Part shown: positions 40,608 through 50,191 of the stretch, piece by piece
Position numbering within the stretch: the stretch's first letter is position 1
Layout of the letters: each line of letters starts with the position of its first letter
Assembly: GCF_017299535.1 (NCBI RefSeq)
Contig: NZ_CP071238.1
Location: 1,922,001-1,986,000 of the forward strand
Direction of reading: 5' to 3'
Origin: Serratia marcescens subsp. marcescens ATCC 13880
GTDB taxonomy: Bacteria; Pseudomonadota; Gammaproteobacteria; Enterobacterales; Enterobacteriaceae
Length of the DNA: 64,000 nt
Translations under genes and position numbers: made by a program
Notes under the pieces: generated by a model
Seen by the model: only the letters and a program-made list of their open reading frames with translations
Databases searched by the model: none
What the model was told of the DNA's origin: nothing

Positions 40608-40761
40608 AAAATGTGAAAACCATTTGCGTTATTTGAGGCAAAAACCGCAAAATAGCGTAAAATCGTGGTTTGACCAGCCGGGATTTAGTTGCATCTTTTT
40701 CAGCATTTTATACACTACGAAAACCATCGCGAAAGCGAGTTTTGATAGGAAATTTAAGAGT

Positions 40762-40998
40762 ATGAGCACTATCGAAGAACGCGTTAAGAAAATCATTGTT
40801 GAGCAACTGGGTGTTAAACAGGAAGAAGTTTTGAACAACGCTTCTTTCGTTGAAGATCTGGGCGCTGATTCTCTTGACACCGTTGAGCTGGTAATGGCAC
40901 TGGAAGAAGAATTCGACACCGAGATTCCAGACGAAGAAGCTGAGAAGATCACTACTGTTCAGGCAGCTATTGATTTCATCAACGCTAGCCAGCAGTAA
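40762..40998 (+). CDS. acpP: Acyl carrier protein
   Basis: The 78-residue acidic product [20 protein letters not shown] etc. is acyl carrier protein. The phosphopantetheine serine lies in [19 protein letters not shown] (Ser37 with Met counted). It carries growing acyl chains for fatty acid and lipid A synthesis. About 150 bases of AT-rich DNA precede it and probably hold its own strong promoter. A terminator follows, between acpP and fabF, as expected for a gene expressed far above its neighbours. Confidence 0.98.
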   Translation: MSTIEERVKKIIVEQLGVKQEEVLNNASFVEDLGADSLDTVELVMALEEEFDTEIPDEEAEKITTVQAAIDFINASQQ

Positions 40999-41010
40999 GA
41001 GAACATATCT

Positions 41011-41039
41011 AGGCGGTCGTTCGACCGCCTAAGTTTTTT
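41011..41039 (+). terminator. Terminator/attenuator between acpP and fabF
   Basis: AGGCGGTCG and CGACCGCCT pair around two bases and are followed after AAG by six Ts. It starts 12 bases after acpP and probably lets only part of the transcription reach fabF. Confidence 0.82.
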
Positions 41040-41080
41040 CTATCCCTAGTGTCATATTTTTCCCTCCCTGGAGGACAAAC

Positions 41081-42322
41081 GTGTCTAAGCGTCGAGTAGT
41101 TGTGACCGGACTGGGCATGTTGTCTCCTGTCGGCAATACGGTAGAGTCCACGTGGAACGCTCTTCTTGCCGGTCAGAGTGGCATCAGCCTGATCGACCAT
41201 TTCGATACCACTGCCTATGCGACCAAGTTTGCTGGCCTGGTAAAGAATTTTAATTCTGAGGATTTCATCTCTCGCAAAGATGCGCGCAAGATGGACGCCT
41301 TTATCCAGTACGGTATCGCTGCCGGCATGCAAGCCATGCAGGATGCTGGCCTGGACATCACCGAGGCTAACGCCACCCGCATTGGAGCCGCGATCGGTTC
41401 CGGCATCGGCGGCCTGGGTTTGATCGAAGAAAACCACAGTTCACTGGTTAACGGTGGCCCACGGAAAATCAGTCCGTTCTTCGTGCCATCCACCATCGTG
41501 AATATGATTGCAGGCCACCTGACAATCATGTACGGCATGCGTGGCCCAAGCATTTCCATCGCCACCGCCTGTACTTCAGGTGTGCACAACATCGGCCATG
41601 CGGCGCGTATCATTGCCTACAATGATGCGGACGTGATGCTAGCCGGTGGGGCAGAGAAAGCCAGCACCCCATTGGGCGTCGGCGGCTTTGGCGCAGCGCG
41701 CGCCCTGTCCACCCGTAATGACAACCCGCAGGCGGCGAGCCGTCCGTGGGATAAAGACCGCGACGGCTTCGTGCTGGGCGACGGCGCCGGCATGATGGTG
41801 CTCGAAGAGTACGAACATGCGAAAAAACGCGGCGCGAAAATCTACGCCGAAGTGGTTGGCTTTGGGATGAGCAGCGACGCTTATCACATGACGTCGCCAC
41901 CGGAAAACGGCGCGGGCGCTGCGCTGGCGATGGAAAATGCCCTGCTTGACGCCGGTGTGACCCCGTCACAAATCGGCTACATCAACGCGCACGGCACCTC
42001 TACGCCGGCGGGCGACCAGGCGGAAGCGCAGGCGGTGAAATCCGTGTTCGGCGCCGATGCAGAGCGCGTGCTGGTGAGCTCGACCAAATCGATGACCGGC
42101 CACCTGTTGGGCGCGGCGGGCGCGATCGAGTCCATCTTCACCGTGCTGGCGCTGCGCGATCAGGCGGTACCGCCAACCATCAACCTGGATAACCCGGATG
42201 AAGGTTGCGATCTGGACTTCGTGCCCCACGAAGCGCGCCAGGTCAGCGATATGGAGTACACCCTGTGTAACTCCTTCGGCTTCGGCGGAACCAACGGCTC
42301 GCTGATCTTCCGCCGAGTGTAA
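41081..42322 (+). CDS. fabF: Beta-ketoacyl-ACP synthase II FabF
   Basis: FabF elongates acyl chains and controls the temperature-dependent C16:1 to C18:1 step. The 413-residue product starts with GTG behind GGAGG. Catalytic residues are Cys in [17 protein letters not shown] near 164, His in [15 protein letters not shown] near 304 and His in [16 protein letters not shown] near 341. The terminal [16 protein letters not shown] is typical of the thiolase fold. A strong terminator follows before pabC. Confidence 0.97.
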   Translation: MSKRRVVVTGLGMLSPVGNTVESTWNALLAGQSGISLIDHFDTTAYATKFAGLVKNFNSEDFISRKDARKMDAFIQYGIAAGMQAMQDAGLDITEANATRIGAAIGSGIGGLGLIEENHSSLVNGGPRKISPFFVPSTIVNMIAGHLTIMYGMRGPSISIATACTSGVHNIGHAARIIAYNDADVMLAGGAEKASTPLGVGGFGAARALSTRNDNPQAASRPWDKDRDGFVLGDGAGMMVLEEYEHAKKRGAKIYAEVVGFGMSSDAYHMTSPPENGAGAALAMENALLDAGVTPSQIGYINAHGTSTPAGDQAEAQAVKSVFGADAERVLVSSTKSMTGHLLGAAGAIESIFTVLALRDQAVPPTINLDNPDEGCDLDFVPHEARQVSDMEYTLCNSFGFGGTNGSLIFRRV

Positions 42323-42344
42323 CTCGCGCTGTTGAACGCTGATG

Positions 42345-42373
42345 AAAAGCCCGGTTTTTAACCGGGCTTTTTT
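42345..42373 (+). terminator. Intrinsic terminator of fabF
   Basis: AAAAGCCCGG and CCGGGCTTTT form a ten-base stem and the second arm continues into a run of Ts, 22 bases after the fabF stop. Confidence 0.9.
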
Positions 42374-42466
42374 ACGCCTGGCGTCCAGCCGTCAGCAGGG
42401 CTGCGTATTGCCTCGCCGCCTGCTATTCTGCGAGCGTAATGATATCACCCGGCAACAGGAGGAAGC

Positions 42467-43264
42467 ATGTACTGGATTAACGGACAACGCCACGATGCGC
42501 TGGCGCCGAGCGATCGCGGCCTGCAGTTCGGCGATGGCTGTTTTACGACTGCCCGGGTTATCGACGGTAAAATCGAGCTGCTGCCCTGGCATCTGGAGCG
42601 GCTGCAGCAAGCGGCGCAGCGGCTGATGCTGCCCGCCACCGATTGGCCGGCTTTTGAGCGCGAGATGGCGCAGGCGGCCGAATCAATTCCGCTCGGCGTG
42701 GTCAAAGCGATACTGACGCGCGGCAGCGGCGGGCGGGGTTACAGCCCGACCGGGTGCGAAAACCCGACGCGCATCGTGGCCCGCAGCAGCTACCCTGCGC
42801 ACTATTTGCAGTGGCGCGAGCAGGGCATTACGCTTGCGCTCAGCCCGGTGGCGCTGGCGCGCAATCCGCTGCTGGCGGGGTTGAAGCATTTGAACCGCCT
42901 GGAGCAGGTGCTGATCCGCGCGCATCTTGACCAGACGGCCGCCGACGAGGCGCTGGTGCTTGACACTGCCGGTATGCTGGTGGAATGCTGTGCGGCTAAT
43001 TTGTTCTGGCGTAAGGGAAAAGCGGTATTCACCCCGGATCTGAGCCAGGCGGGCGTCGCGGGCCTGATGCGGCGGCGAGTGATCGCGCTGCTGGCGGGCT
43101 CGGAATACCATCTGCACTGCGTCAGTGAACCGCTGGAGACGCTGGCCGATGCCGACGAAGTCCTGGTGAGCAATGCGCTGATGCCGTTGCTGCCGGTAAA
43201 CGCTGCGCAATCATGGCGTTATGCTTCACGTCAGCTGTATGATTTTTTGCGTCCACACTGTTAA
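42467..43264 (+). CDS. pabC: Aminodeoxychorismate lyase PabC
   Basis: PabC is a PLP enzyme that releases pyruvate from aminodeoxychorismate to give p-aminobenzoate for folate. The 265-residue product is a fold-IV aminotransferase relative: DRGLQFGDGCFTTARV at the start, the PLP lysine in LLAGLKHLNRLEQVL near residue 140, and ECCAANLFWRKGKAVFTPDL. AGGAGG stands seven bases before the ATG. It heads the pabC-mltG-tmk-holB-ycfH operon. Confidence 0.95.
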   Translation: MYWINGQRHDALAPSDRGLQFGDGCFTTARVIDGKIELLPWHLERLQQAAQRLMLPATDWPAFEREMAQAAESIPLGVVKAILTRGSGGRGYSPTGCENPTRIVARSSYPAHYLQWREQGITLALSPVALARNPLLAGLKHLNRLEQVLIRAHLDQTAADEALVLDTAGMLVECCAANLFWRKGKAVFTPDLSQAGVAGLMRRRVIALLAGSEYHLHCVSEPLETLADADEVLVSNALMPLLPVNAAQSWRYASRQLYDFLRPHC

Positions 43265-43277
43265 CCATGGCTAATTG

Positions 43278-44303
43278 ATGAAGAAAAGAAAGCTGAAGGT
43301 CCTGTCTGTTATTGTTGTTCTGGTATTGGCGCTGTTGTTTTGGGGCTACCAGAAGATCGAACGCTTTGCCGATACGCCACTGGCTATCCAACAAGAAACC
43401 ATCTTCAAACTGCCGGCCGGCACTGGCCGGGTAGCGCTCGAAGGGTTATTGGTGCGCGATAAATTGGTGCACAATGGCCGCTGGTTCCAGTGGCTGCTGA
43501 AGCTGGAGCCGGAGCTGGCGGAATTTAAAGCCGGTACCTACCGGTTCACGCCGGGCATGACGGTGCGCCAGATGCTGAAACTGTTGGCCAGCGGCAAAGA
43601 GGCGCAGTTCACCGCACGCTTTATCGAAGGCTCACGCCTGCGTGACTGGCAGCAGGTGTTGCAGCAGTCCAAATACCTGAAACACACCCTGGCGGGCAAG
43701 AGCGAAGCGGAGATCGCCGCTGCGCTCGGCATTCCTGAGGGAGAAACCCCGGAAGGGCATTTGTACCCGGATACCTATCAGTATACCGCCGGCATGAGCG
43801 ACATCGCGCTGCTCAAACGCGCGCACGTGCGCATGAACAAAGCGCTGCAGGCCGCCTGGGCCGGCCGCGACACCAGCCTGCCGTACAAAAAGCCGGAAGA
43901 GCTGCTGACCATGGCTTCGATCGTCGAGAAAGAGACCGCCGTGCCGGAAGAGCGCAGCAAGGTGGCGTCGGTGTTCGTCAACCGCTTGCGCATCGGCATG
44001 CGTCTGCAGACCGATCCGACGGTGATCTACGGCATGGGCGAAAGCTATAATGGCAACATCACGCGCAAGGATCTGGAGACGCCGACGCCTTACAACACCT
44101 ATGTGATCGCCGGCCTGCCGCCAACGCCGATCGCCATGCCGGGTGAGGCCTCGTTGCAGGCGGCCGCCAATCCGGCCAAAACGCCATATCTCTATTTTGT
44201 CGCCGACGGCAAGGGTGGGCATACCTTCACCACCAATCTGGCGAGCCATAACCAGGCGGTGCGCGTGTACCGTCAGGTGTTAAAGGAAAAGAATGAAAAG
44301 TAA
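43278..44303 (+). CDS. mltG: Endolytic murein transglycosylase MltG
   Basis: MltG (YceG) cuts newly made glycan strands at the inner membrane and may set their length. The 341-residue product has an N-terminal membrane anchor (about 7-24), a LysM-like region and the YceG catalytic domain. The catalytic glutamate is in [20 protein letters not shown] near 219, followed by [15 protein letters not shown] used the ATG at 43278, just after an in-frame TTG. Its 3' end overlaps tmk by 11 bases. Confidence 0.95.
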   Translation: MKKRKLKVLSVIVVLVLALLFWGYQKIERFADTPLAIQQETIFKLPAGTGRVALEGLLVRDKLVHNGRWFQWLLKLEPELAEFKAGTYRFTPGMTVRQMLKLLASGKEAQFTARFIEGSRLRDWQQVLQQSKYLKHTLAGKSEAEIAAALGIPEGETPEGHLYPDTYQYTAGMSDIALLKRAHVRMNKALQAAWAGRDTSLPYKKPEELLTMASIVEKETAVPEERSKVASVFVNRLRIGMRLQTDPTVIYGMGESYNGNITRKDLETPTPYNTYVIAGLPPTPIAMPGEASLQAAANPAKTPYLYFVADGKGGHTFTTNLASHNQAVRVYRQVLKEKNEK

Positions 44304-44931
44304 ATTCGTTGTAATTGAAGGGCTGGAAGGCGCGGGCAAAACCACCGCGCGCGATACGGTGGTCAATGTGCTGCGTGAACATGGCATCAACGATATCGTC
44401 TTCACCCGTGAGCCCGGCGGCACGCCGCTGGCGGAGAAGCTGCGCGATCTGTTCAAGCGCGGCATCGACGGCGAATTGCCGACCATCAAGGCCGAAGTCT
44501 TGATGCTGTACGCTGCGCGCGTACAGTTGGTGGAAACCGTGATCAAACCCGCCCTGGCGCGCGGCGCCTGGGTGGTGGGCGATCGCCACGATCTCTCTTC
44601 ACAGGCTTACCAGGGCGGCGGCCGCGGTGTGGATCCGCAGCTGATGACCTCGCTGCGCGACACCGTGCTGGGGGATTTCCGCCCGGATTTGACGGTCTAT
44701 CTCGATCTGCCGCCGCTGGTCGGCCTGCAACGCGCGCAGGCGCGCGGCCAGTTGGATCGCATCGAACAGGAGGCGCTGCCGTTCTTCGAACGCACCCGCG
44801 CTCGCTATCTCGAGCTGGCGGCGCAGGATGAAACCATCGTCACCGTCGACGCCGCCCAGCCGCTGGAGCAGGTGACCACGGCGATCCGCGACTGCGTCGG
44901 CCACTGGCTGCGGCAGCAGGAAGGCGCATAA
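44293..44931 (+). CDS. tmk: Thymidylate kinase
   Basis: Tmk phosphorylates dTMP to dTDP and is essential. The 212-residue product has the P-loop [20 protein letters not shown], the DR motif in [19 protein letters not shown] and the LID region [20 protein letters not shown], as in the E. coli type. It begins inside the mltG end, and its stop shares a base with the holB start, so translation is coupled along the operon. Confidence 0.97.
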   Translation: MKSKFVVIEGLEGAGKTTARDTVVNVLREHGINDIVFTREPGGTPLAEKLRDLFKRGIDGELPTIKAEVLMLYAARVQLVETVIKPALARGAWVVGDRHDLSSQAYQGGGRGVDPQLMTSLRDTVLGDFRPDLTVYLDLPPLVGLQRAQARGQLDRIEQEALPFFERTRARYLELAAQDETIVTVDAAQPLEQVTTAIRDCVGHWLRQQEGA

Positions 44932-45938
44932 TGAACTGGTACCCGTGGCTGAACGGCCCTTATCGCCAGCTGATTGGGCAGTACGCTGAGGGCCGTGGCC
45001 ATCATGCGCTGCTGCTGCACGCGGCGGCGGGCAATGGTGACGATGCGCTGGCCTACGGCTTGAGCCGCTGGTTGATCTGCCAACAGCGCAACGGCGAAAA
45101 AAGCTGCGGCGAGTGTCACAGCTGCCGGCTGATGCTGGCGGGCAACCACCCGGATTATCATGTGCTGGCGCCGGAAAAGGGCAAGAGCAGCCTGGGTATC
45201 GAACCGATTCGCCAGGTGATTGAAACGCTGTACGCTCACGCTCAACAGGGCGGCGCCAAGGTGATTTGGCTGCCGCAGGCGGAACAGCTGACCGAGGCGG
45301 CGGCCAACGCGCTGTTGAAAACGCTGGAAGAGCCGCCGGAGAAAACCTATTTTCTGCTGGGTTGCCGTGAGCCGTCGCGGCTGATGGCGACGTTGCGCAG
45401 CCGCTGCCTGTACTGGCATTTGGCCAGCCCGGATGAACAACTCAGCCTGCAGTGGCTGAGCCGGCAGGCGGCCGGCTCTCAGACGGACCGCCTCACGGCG
45501 CTGCGCCTGCACGACGGCGCGCCGCTGGCCGCCGAACAGCTGTTGCAGCCGCAGCAGTGGCAGCAGCGCAGCGCGCTGTGCGCCGCCTTGAGCGCTGCGC
45601 TGCCGCAGCGCGATATGCTGTCGCTGCTGCCGGCGCTGAACCATGAAGACGTCGCCGAGCGCCTGCACTGGCTGTGCGCGCTGCTGGTGGACGCCATGAA
45701 GTGGCAGCAGGGCGCGCATCACTATGTATTGAATCAGGATCAGCAGCCGCTGGTGCATCAGTTGGCCAGCCTGCTGAGCAGCGCCTCGCTGCAACAGATC
45801 GTGCAGCAGTGGTTGAACTGCCGCCATCAGCTGCTCAGCGTGGTGGGCGTCAACCGCGAGCTGCTGCTGACCGAACAGTTACTTCGCTGGGAACAGATGC
45901 TTGGCGCCGCCGGCTATTCCCACCCTCACTCGCTGTAA
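44931..45938 (+). CDS. holB: DNA polymerase III subunit delta'
   Basis: Delta' is a structural part of the clamp loader that opens the sliding clamp with delta and gamma/tau. The 335-residue product has the N-terminal AAA+ region with a degenerate P-loop (LHAAAGNGDDAL), zinc-binding cysteines in CGECHSCRLMLAGNHPDYH preceded by a further Cys, and ALLKTLEEPPEKTYFLL with the SRC-like motif LRSRCLYW. Its ATG overlaps the tmk stop by one base. The length matches E. coli (334). Confidence 0.95.
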   Translation: MNWYPWLNGPYRQLIGQYAEGRGHHALLLHAAAGNGDDALAYGLSRWLICQQRNGEKSCGECHSCRLMLAGNHPDYHVLAPEKGKSSLGIEPIRQVIETLYAHAQQGGAKVIWLPQAEQLTEAAANALLKTLEEPPEKTYFLLGCREPSRLMATLRSRCLYWHLASPDEQLSLQWLSRQAAGSQTDRLTALRLHDGAPLAAEQLLQPQQWQQRSALCAALSAALPQRDMLSLLPALNHEDVAERLHWLCALLVDAMKWQQGAHHYVLNQDQQPLVHQLASLLSSASLQQIVQQWLNCRHQLLSVVGVNRELLLTEQLLRWEQMLGAAGYSHPHSL

Positions 45939-45957
45939 AGTTAAAGAGTTAAACATT

Positions 45958-46734
45958 ATGTTGTTAGTCGATTCTCATTGCCACCTTGACAGTCTGGATT
46001 ATCAGACGCTGCATCAGAATGTGGACGACGCGCTGGCCAAGGCCAAAGCGCGCGACGTCGGCTATGTGCTGGCGGTCGCCACCACGTTGCCGGGTTACCG
46101 TTCCATGACCGAACTGATCGGCCAGCGCAACGACGTGGCCTTCTCGTGCGGGGTGCATCCGCTCAATCTGGAAGAGGGCTATGATTACGCCGAACTGCGT
46201 CACCTGGCGGCGGCGGAGCAGGTGGTGGCGCTGGGAGAGACCGGGCTCGATTACTTCTACCAGAAAGACAACCTTGAGCTGCAGCAGGACTCTTTCCGCG
46301 AACATATCCGCATTGGCCGGGATCTGAACAAGCCGGTGATCGTCCACACCCGCGATGCGCGCGCGGACACGCTGGCGATCCTGCGTGAAGAGAATGCACA
46401 GGACTGCGGCGGCGTGCTGCACTGCTTCACCGAAGATCTGGCCACGGCCGAAGCCCTGTTGGATCTGGGCTTCTACATCTCTTTCTCCGGTATCGTCACC
46501 TTCCGCAATGCCGAACAGCTGCGCGAAGTGGCGCGTTATGTGCCTCTGGATCGCATTTTGGTGGAAACCGACTCGCCGTACCTGGCGCCGGTGCCGCATC
46601 GCGGCAAAGAAAACCAACCCGCCTATGTGCGTGATGTGGCTGAATACATGGCGGTATTGAAGGGCGTTAGCCTGGAACAACTGGCCGAAGCCACCACCGC
46701 CAACTTTTCACGCTTATTTCACCTCGATCTGTGA
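45958..46734 (+). CDS. ycfH: TatD family metal-dependent hydrolase YcfH
   Basis: The 258-residue protein is of the TatD deoxyribonuclease-like amidohydrolase family. Metal ligands are seen in VDSHCHLDSL (HxH), VALGETGLDYFY (Glu), VIVHTRDAR and GVLHCFTED (His) and VETDSPYLAPVPHRG (Asp). The ATG at 45958 gives the standard MLLVDSHCHLD start, with AAAGAG upstream. It closes the pabC-holB operon, as in E. coli. Whether it acts on DNA or another substrate is unknown. Confidence 0.93.
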   Translation: MLLVDSHCHLDSLDYQTLHQNVDDALAKAKARDVGYVLAVATTLPGYRSMTELIGQRNDVAFSCGVHPLNLEEGYDYAELRHLAAAEQVVALGETGLDYFYQKDNLELQQDSFREHIRIGRDLNKPVIVHTRDARADTLAILREENAQDCGGVLHCFTEDLATAEALLDLGFYISFSGIVTFRNAEQLREVARYVPLDRILVETDSPYLAPVPHRGKENQPAYVRDVAEYMAVLKGVSLEQLAEATTANFSRLFHLDL

Positions 46735-46801
46735 TCTTTGACCTAGGCTATAGCTGTAGGTCATTGTCTGCGTAATTTTTTTTAAGCTCGTAATTAATCA
46801 C

Positions 46802-46830
46802 TGAAACGGGTAAGGTTCCCTCCCGTTTCA
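46802..46830. repeat. Inverted repeat between ycfH and ptsG
   Basis: TGAAACGGG and CCCGTTTCA are separated by 11 bases. No T-run follows on either strand, so a simple terminator role is not obvious. It lies upstream of the ptsG control sites. Confidence 0.55.
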
Positions 46831-46911
46831 AGGTGGTTGGCGCGCGTTTTTTGCTCTCTTTTGCCAAAAAAACGCCGGTTTTTGCAAAGTTGCGCGGCTC
46901 GATCATCGAAA

Positions 46912-46927
46912 CGTGATTGTCATCAAA
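46912..46927 (+). promoter_or_regulatory. Candidate CRP site of ptsG
   Basis: The site CGTGATTGTCATCAAA matches TGTGA-N6-TCACA at eight of ten positions. It lies 15 bases upstream of the Mlc-like site, the arrangement known for the E. coli ptsG promoter, where CRP-cAMP activates. Confidence 0.65.
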
Positions 46928-46942
46928 CATTGCGCAGGCTAT

Positions 46943-46966
46943 TTATTTTACTCTGCGTAATAAATT
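46943..46966 (+). promoter_or_regulatory. Mlc operator of ptsG
   Basis: TTATTTTACTCTGCGTAATA, continuing AATT, is nearly the same as the Mlc (DgsA) operator of E. coli ptsG. Mlc represses until unphosphorylated glucose permease draws it to the membrane. It overlaps the expected promoter about 110-130 bases before the start codon. Confidence 0.8.
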
Positions 46967-47056
46967 CAAGGGGTGCTCAGACACCCTGAATTGCAGGGGT
47001 TTTTCTCCCCCCCTTGCAGCGCGAATCATCGCGACAAGAAGTAGCAAAGCATTATT

Positions 47057-47076
47057 ACTCAGGAGCACACTCAACT
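47057..47076 (+). promoter_or_regulatory. SgrS small-RNA target overlapping the ptsG ribosome binding site
   Basis: The segment ACTCAGGAGCACACTCAACT covers the Shine-Dalgarno AGGAG and is almost identical to the E. coli ptsG stretch paired by the sugar-phosphate stress RNA SgrS. Conservation of this stretch suggests the same control here. The sgrS gene is not in the window. Confidence 0.62.
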
Positions 47077-48510
47077 ATGTTCAAGAACGCATTTGCAAAC
47101 CTGCAAAAAGTAGGTAAATCGCTCATGCTGCCGGTGTCCGTGTTGCCTATCGCAGGTATCCTGCTGGGCGTCGGCTCCGCCAACTTTAGCTGGCTACCTG
47201 CGGTAGTCTCCCACGTGATGGCGGAAGCGGGCGGTTCGGTCTTCGCCAATATGCCGCTGATTTTCGCCATCGGCGTCGCTCTGGGCTTCACCAACAACGA
47301 CGGCGTTTCCGCGCTGGCGGCGGTGGTGGCTTACGGCATCATGGTGAAAACCATGGCGGTGGTTGCGCCGCTGGTGCTGCACCTGCCGGCTGAAGAGATT
47401 GCGGCCAAACACCTGGCGGATACCGGCGTGCTCGGGGGGATTATCTCCGGCGCCATCGCGGCCTATATGTTCAACCGCTTCTTCCGCATTCAACTGCCGG
47501 AATACCTGGGCTTCTTTGCCGGTAAGCGTTTCGTGCCGATCATTTCCGGTCTGGCGGCGATCGTTCTGGGCGTAGTGCTGTCCTTCATCTGGCCGCCGAT
47601 CGGTACGGCTATCCAGACCTTCTCGCAGTGGGCGGCTTATCAGAACCCGGTCGTGGCCTTCGGCATTTACGGCGTGGTTGAGCGTGCTCTGGTGCCGTTC
47701 GGTCTGCACCACATCTGGAACGTGCCGTTCCAAATGCAAATCGGTGAATTCACCAACGCGGCGGGCCAGGTGTTCCACGGCGACATCCCTCGTTACATGG
47801 CGGGCGACCCGACCGCGGGCAAACTGTCCGGCGGCTTCCTGTTCAAAATGTACGGTCTGCCTGCTGCGGCCATCGCCATCTGGCACTCGGCCAAGCCGGA
47901 AAACCGCGCGAAAGTCGGCGGCATCATGATCTCCGCCGCGCTGACCTCGTTCCTGACCGGTATCACCGAGCCGATCGAGTTCTCCTTCATGTTCGTCGCG
48001 CCGATCCTGTACGTGATCCACGCTATCCTGGCCGGTCTGGCGTTCCCAATCTGCATCCTGTTGGGCATGCGTGACGGCACCAGCTTCTCGCACGGCCTGA
48101 TCGACTTTATCGTACTGAGCGGCAACAGCAGCAAAATTTGGCTGTTCCCAATCGTCGGCATCGTCTACGGTCTGGTGTACTACACCATCTTCCGCGTGCT
48201 GATTGCCAAGCTGGATCTGAAAACTCCGGGCCGTGAAGACACCGCTGCCGAGCAGACTGCGCAGGGCGGTTCCGAAATGTCCGCGGCGCTGGTTCAGGCC
48301 TTCGGCGGTAAAGAAAACATCACTAACCTGGATGCTTGTATCACCCGTCTGCGCGTCAGCGTGGCCGACGTGTCCAAAGTCGACCAGGCGGGCCTGAAGA
48401 AACTGGGCGCAGCCGGCGTAGTCGTCGCTGGCTCCGGCGTGCAGGCCATCTTCGGCACCAAGTCCGACAACCTGAAAACCGATATGGACGAATACATCCG
48501 TAATCACTGA
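47077..48510 (+). CDS. ptsG: PTS glucose transporter subunit IIBC
   Basis: PtsG (EIICB-Glc) imports and phosphorylates glucose. The 477-residue product equals the E. coli length. The IIC domain (about 1-380) has about ten helices and the conserved [17 protein letters not shown] region; the C-terminal IIB domain has the phosphorylated cysteine in [16 protein letters not shown] near 421. An upstream in-frame extension is not conserved. CRP, Mlc and SgrS sites upstream point to the standard regulation. The P2-like prophage starts about 150 bases downstream. Confidence 0.97.
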   Translation: MFKNAFANLQKVGKSLMLPVSVLPIAGILLGVGSANFSWLPAVVSHVMAEAGGSVFANMPLIFAIGVALGFTNNDGVSALAAVVAYGIMVKTMAVVAPLVLHLPAEEIAAKHLADTGVLGGIISGAIAAYMFNRFFRIQLPEYLGFFAGKRFVPIISGLAAIVLGVVLSFIWPPIGTAIQTFSQWAAYQNPVVAFGIYGVVERALVPFGLHHIWNVPFQMQIGEFTNAAGQVFHGDIPRYMAGDPTAGKLSGGFLFKMYGLPAAAIAIWHSAKPENRAKVGGIMISAALTSFLTGITEPIEFSFMFVAPILYVIHAILAGLAFPICILLGMRDGTSFSHGLIDFIVLSGNSSKIWLFPIVGIVYGLVYYTIFRVLIAKLDLKTPGREDTAAEQTAQGGSEMSAALVQAFGGKENITNLDACITRLRVSVADVSKVDQAGLKKLGAAGVVVAGSGVQAIFGTKSDNLKTDMDEYIRNH

Positions 48511-48530
48511 TTCAGGCAGGGGAGTTATCA

Positions 48531-48555
48531 AGGGAGGCGAAAGCCTCCCTTTTTT
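48531..48555 (+). terminator. Intrinsic terminator of ptsG
   Basis: AGGGAGGC and GCCTCCCT pair around a GAAA tetraloop and lead straight into six Ts, 21 bases after the stop codon. Confidence 0.92.
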
Positions 48556-48572
48556 GTGGTTTATTTTATTGA

Positions 48573-48593
48573 AAAATATAGATTCTATATTTT
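48573..48593. repeat. AT-rich inverted repeat at the host-prophage junction
   Basis: AAAATATAGA and TCTATATTTT flank a single T. It lies between the ptsG terminator and the terminator of ogr, where the right attachment site of a P2-like prophage is expected. It could be part of the attachment site or an operator; nothing proves either. Confidence 0.5.
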
Positions 48594-48656
48594 CAGTGAC
48601 CACATTTTTACCCATCTAGTTTGCTCTGTGTCTGGCATCTCTATGAAAACAGATGA

Positions 48657-48684
48657 TAAAAAACCCCGCTCAAAGGCGGGGCCG
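48657..48684 (-). terminator. Intrinsic terminator of ogr
   Basis: On the minus strand CCCCGC and GCGGGG pair around six bases and six Ts follow, immediately after the ogr stop. It marks the end of the late prophage transcript next to host DNA. Confidence 0.85.
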
Positions 48685-48686
48685 GT

Positions 48687-48935
48687 TCACAGTGACAGGT
48701 TCAGCTGATCACGCCCATAGTGGGACGTGGGGAAGGCGTCTTGCGGGATAAAGTTGGGCGGTAATTCTTCGCGCGGGCCGCGCTTTGTTACCAGTTTTTC
48801 AACGCTGTTTAGCGTCGTGAACGTGATACTGCATTCGAAATTCTGACACTGATGATATTGGCGTATCGTCATTTCACTGAGACGGCGACTGGTGCGGGTG
48901 CGGGCCATAGCACCGCAGATCGGGCAAACAAACAT
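48687..48935 (-). CDS. ogr: Ogr/Delta-type late gene activator
   Basis: The 82-residue protein is a zinc-finger transcription activator of P2-like late promoters. The zinc ligands are CPICGAMA (CxxC, residues 4-7) and HQCQNFEC near 28-35 (CxxxxC), the arrangement of Ogr and of P4 Delta. The conserved TFTTLNSVEKLVTKRG follows. GGGAGG lies seven bases before the ATG. A candidate Ogr-binding dyad is present upstream of FI. It is the outermost prophage gene and has its own terminator. Confidence 0.94.
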   Translation of the reverse strand: MFVCPICGAMARTRTSRRLSEMTIRQYHQCQNFECSITFTTLNSVEKLVTKRGPREELPPNFIPQDAFPTSHYGRDQLNLSL

Positions 48936-48980
48936 GATGGCCTCCCATGGCGGGAGTTGAACTCCCCGTTATTATGGCCG

Positions 48981-50135
48981 TCACTTCTCACTTTCCGCAA
49001 TCCATTCAGGTATTTTAGCCTCCAGTTCCAGCCGCGTGGTAAAGCCGTTCCCGTCGATCGAATGGCTCGCCCTGGCGATTATCCAATCCTGATTATCAAT
49101 ATCCGTTTTAAATCCCGATACCGTGCCGTGCTGCTCCGGGTATAAATCGGCGCGGCCGTAGGCCAGGGTAAGGGTAAATTCAGCCGCGCCGCGTTTCAGC
49201 TGCTGCCATTTTGCGGCCGCGGCCCGTTTGGCGGCCGTTTCGTTATTGTAGGTTTTGCGCAGGACATAGACGTTACCGTCGGCCCCCTCGATGTAATCAC
49301 CCTCGCGGCTGCTGCTGCGCTGCACTTTCTTTTTCGCCGGCTTGCGGGCCTTCACCGTGACCTTTTTCTTTTTCCCGAATTCCAGATCGAGCCAGTAAGC
49401 GCGCACGCCGGTATAGGCATCACGATCGGCAATGCGGAAGGCGTGACGATCGCCGCTGCTACGGGTGATGGCGAAGGAGGGCAGCGCCTTACCGTTGGCG
49501 CTGACGCCGCCGCCGGGCAGGATAAACAGCAGGCTGCCATTTTTCACCGTGGCAATGGCGCCCAGCATTTCGGCCATGCGCGTCAGAAAGGACATATCGC
49601 TTTCTTGCGTCTGGTCGGCGTGGTCGATCTCCAGCTCCATCAGTTGCTGCGAGATGATGGCTTTCAGGTTGTAGCGCCGGGCGATCGCTGACACCACCCG
49701 TTCTACGGTGACGTCATGCCAGGACACTTCGCGCTTGACGTTGAACTCGTCGCGAAAATCGGCACTTCTGGCGGTGATCGTCAGCGTGTCAGGCGGCCCG
49801 GTGTGCGCCACTTCATCGACGATAAAAATGCCTTTGTAAACCAGAGCTTCACCGTGCCAGCCCATCGACGCGGACACTTCGGCGCCGCGCGGCGGCAACT
49901 GCAGCTGGCCGTCAGTATCGTCCACGGTGATCGTCAGCTCGTCGGCCTCAAAGCCGCGGTTGTCGGTCATCTCCAGCGACAAGACGCGTTCATCCAGCCT
50001 GGTCAGCTCCTTGCCGCCAAGCAGGACGCTGAACGCCGGCACGCGCGACAGCTCCGTCTGGTAATCGTTGAACGTGCTGGCGCCGCTACCCAGCAGTGAT
50101 TTGGCCTTGTCGATCGCGTCAGTAGTCAGTGCCAT
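48981..50135 (-). CDS. Phage late control protein D (tail hub)
   Basis: The 384-residue product is the P2 gpD family protein, a hub at the tail tip related to T4 gp27. It has LSLEMTDNRGFEADELTITV near 60-80, the GWHGEALVYKGIFIVDEVAH block, ESDMSFLTRMAEMLGAIATV and the C-terminal FTTRLELEAKIPE. The start is the ATG at 50135 with GGGGGAG upstream; a longer frame is not conserved. In P2, D follows U in the same operon, but here it is read away from FI and lies at the opposite end of the block from U. Confidence 0.93.
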   Translation of the reverse strand: MALTTDAIDKAKSLLGSGASTFNDYQTELSRVPAFSVLLGGKELTRLDERVLSLEMTDNRGFEADELTITVDDTDGQLQLPPRGAEVSASMGWHGEALVYKGIFIVDEVAHTGPPDTLTITARSADFRDEFNVKREVSWHDVTVERVVSAIARRYNLKAIISQQLMELEIDHADQTQESDMSFLTRMAEMLGAIATVKNGSLLFILPGGGVSANGKALPSFAITRSSGDRHAFRIADRDAYTGVRAYWLDLEFGKKKKVTVKARKPAKKKVQRSSSREGDYIEGADGNVYVLRKTYNNETAAKRAAAAKWQQLKRGAAEFTLTLAYGRADLYPEQHGTVSGFKTDIDNQDWIIARASHSIDGNGFTTRLELEAKIPEWIAESEK

Positions 50136-50191
50136 GGCTCCCCCTTTGGCGCTGATGGTTTCATGCGCGCGCGACGGGGAAAACCGCGCGT

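Noticed and set aside
46748..46930. 60-codon minus-strand frame between ycfH and ptsG
   Set aside because: No ribosome binding site, overlaps the CRP site of ptsG, and the sequence looks non-coding.
48952..48966. GGGAGTT-G-AACTCCC dyad that looks like a tRNA T-arm between ogr and D
   Set aside because: No other tRNA arms or acceptor stem are present around it and it lies inside the prophage, so it is not a tRNA attachment remnant.
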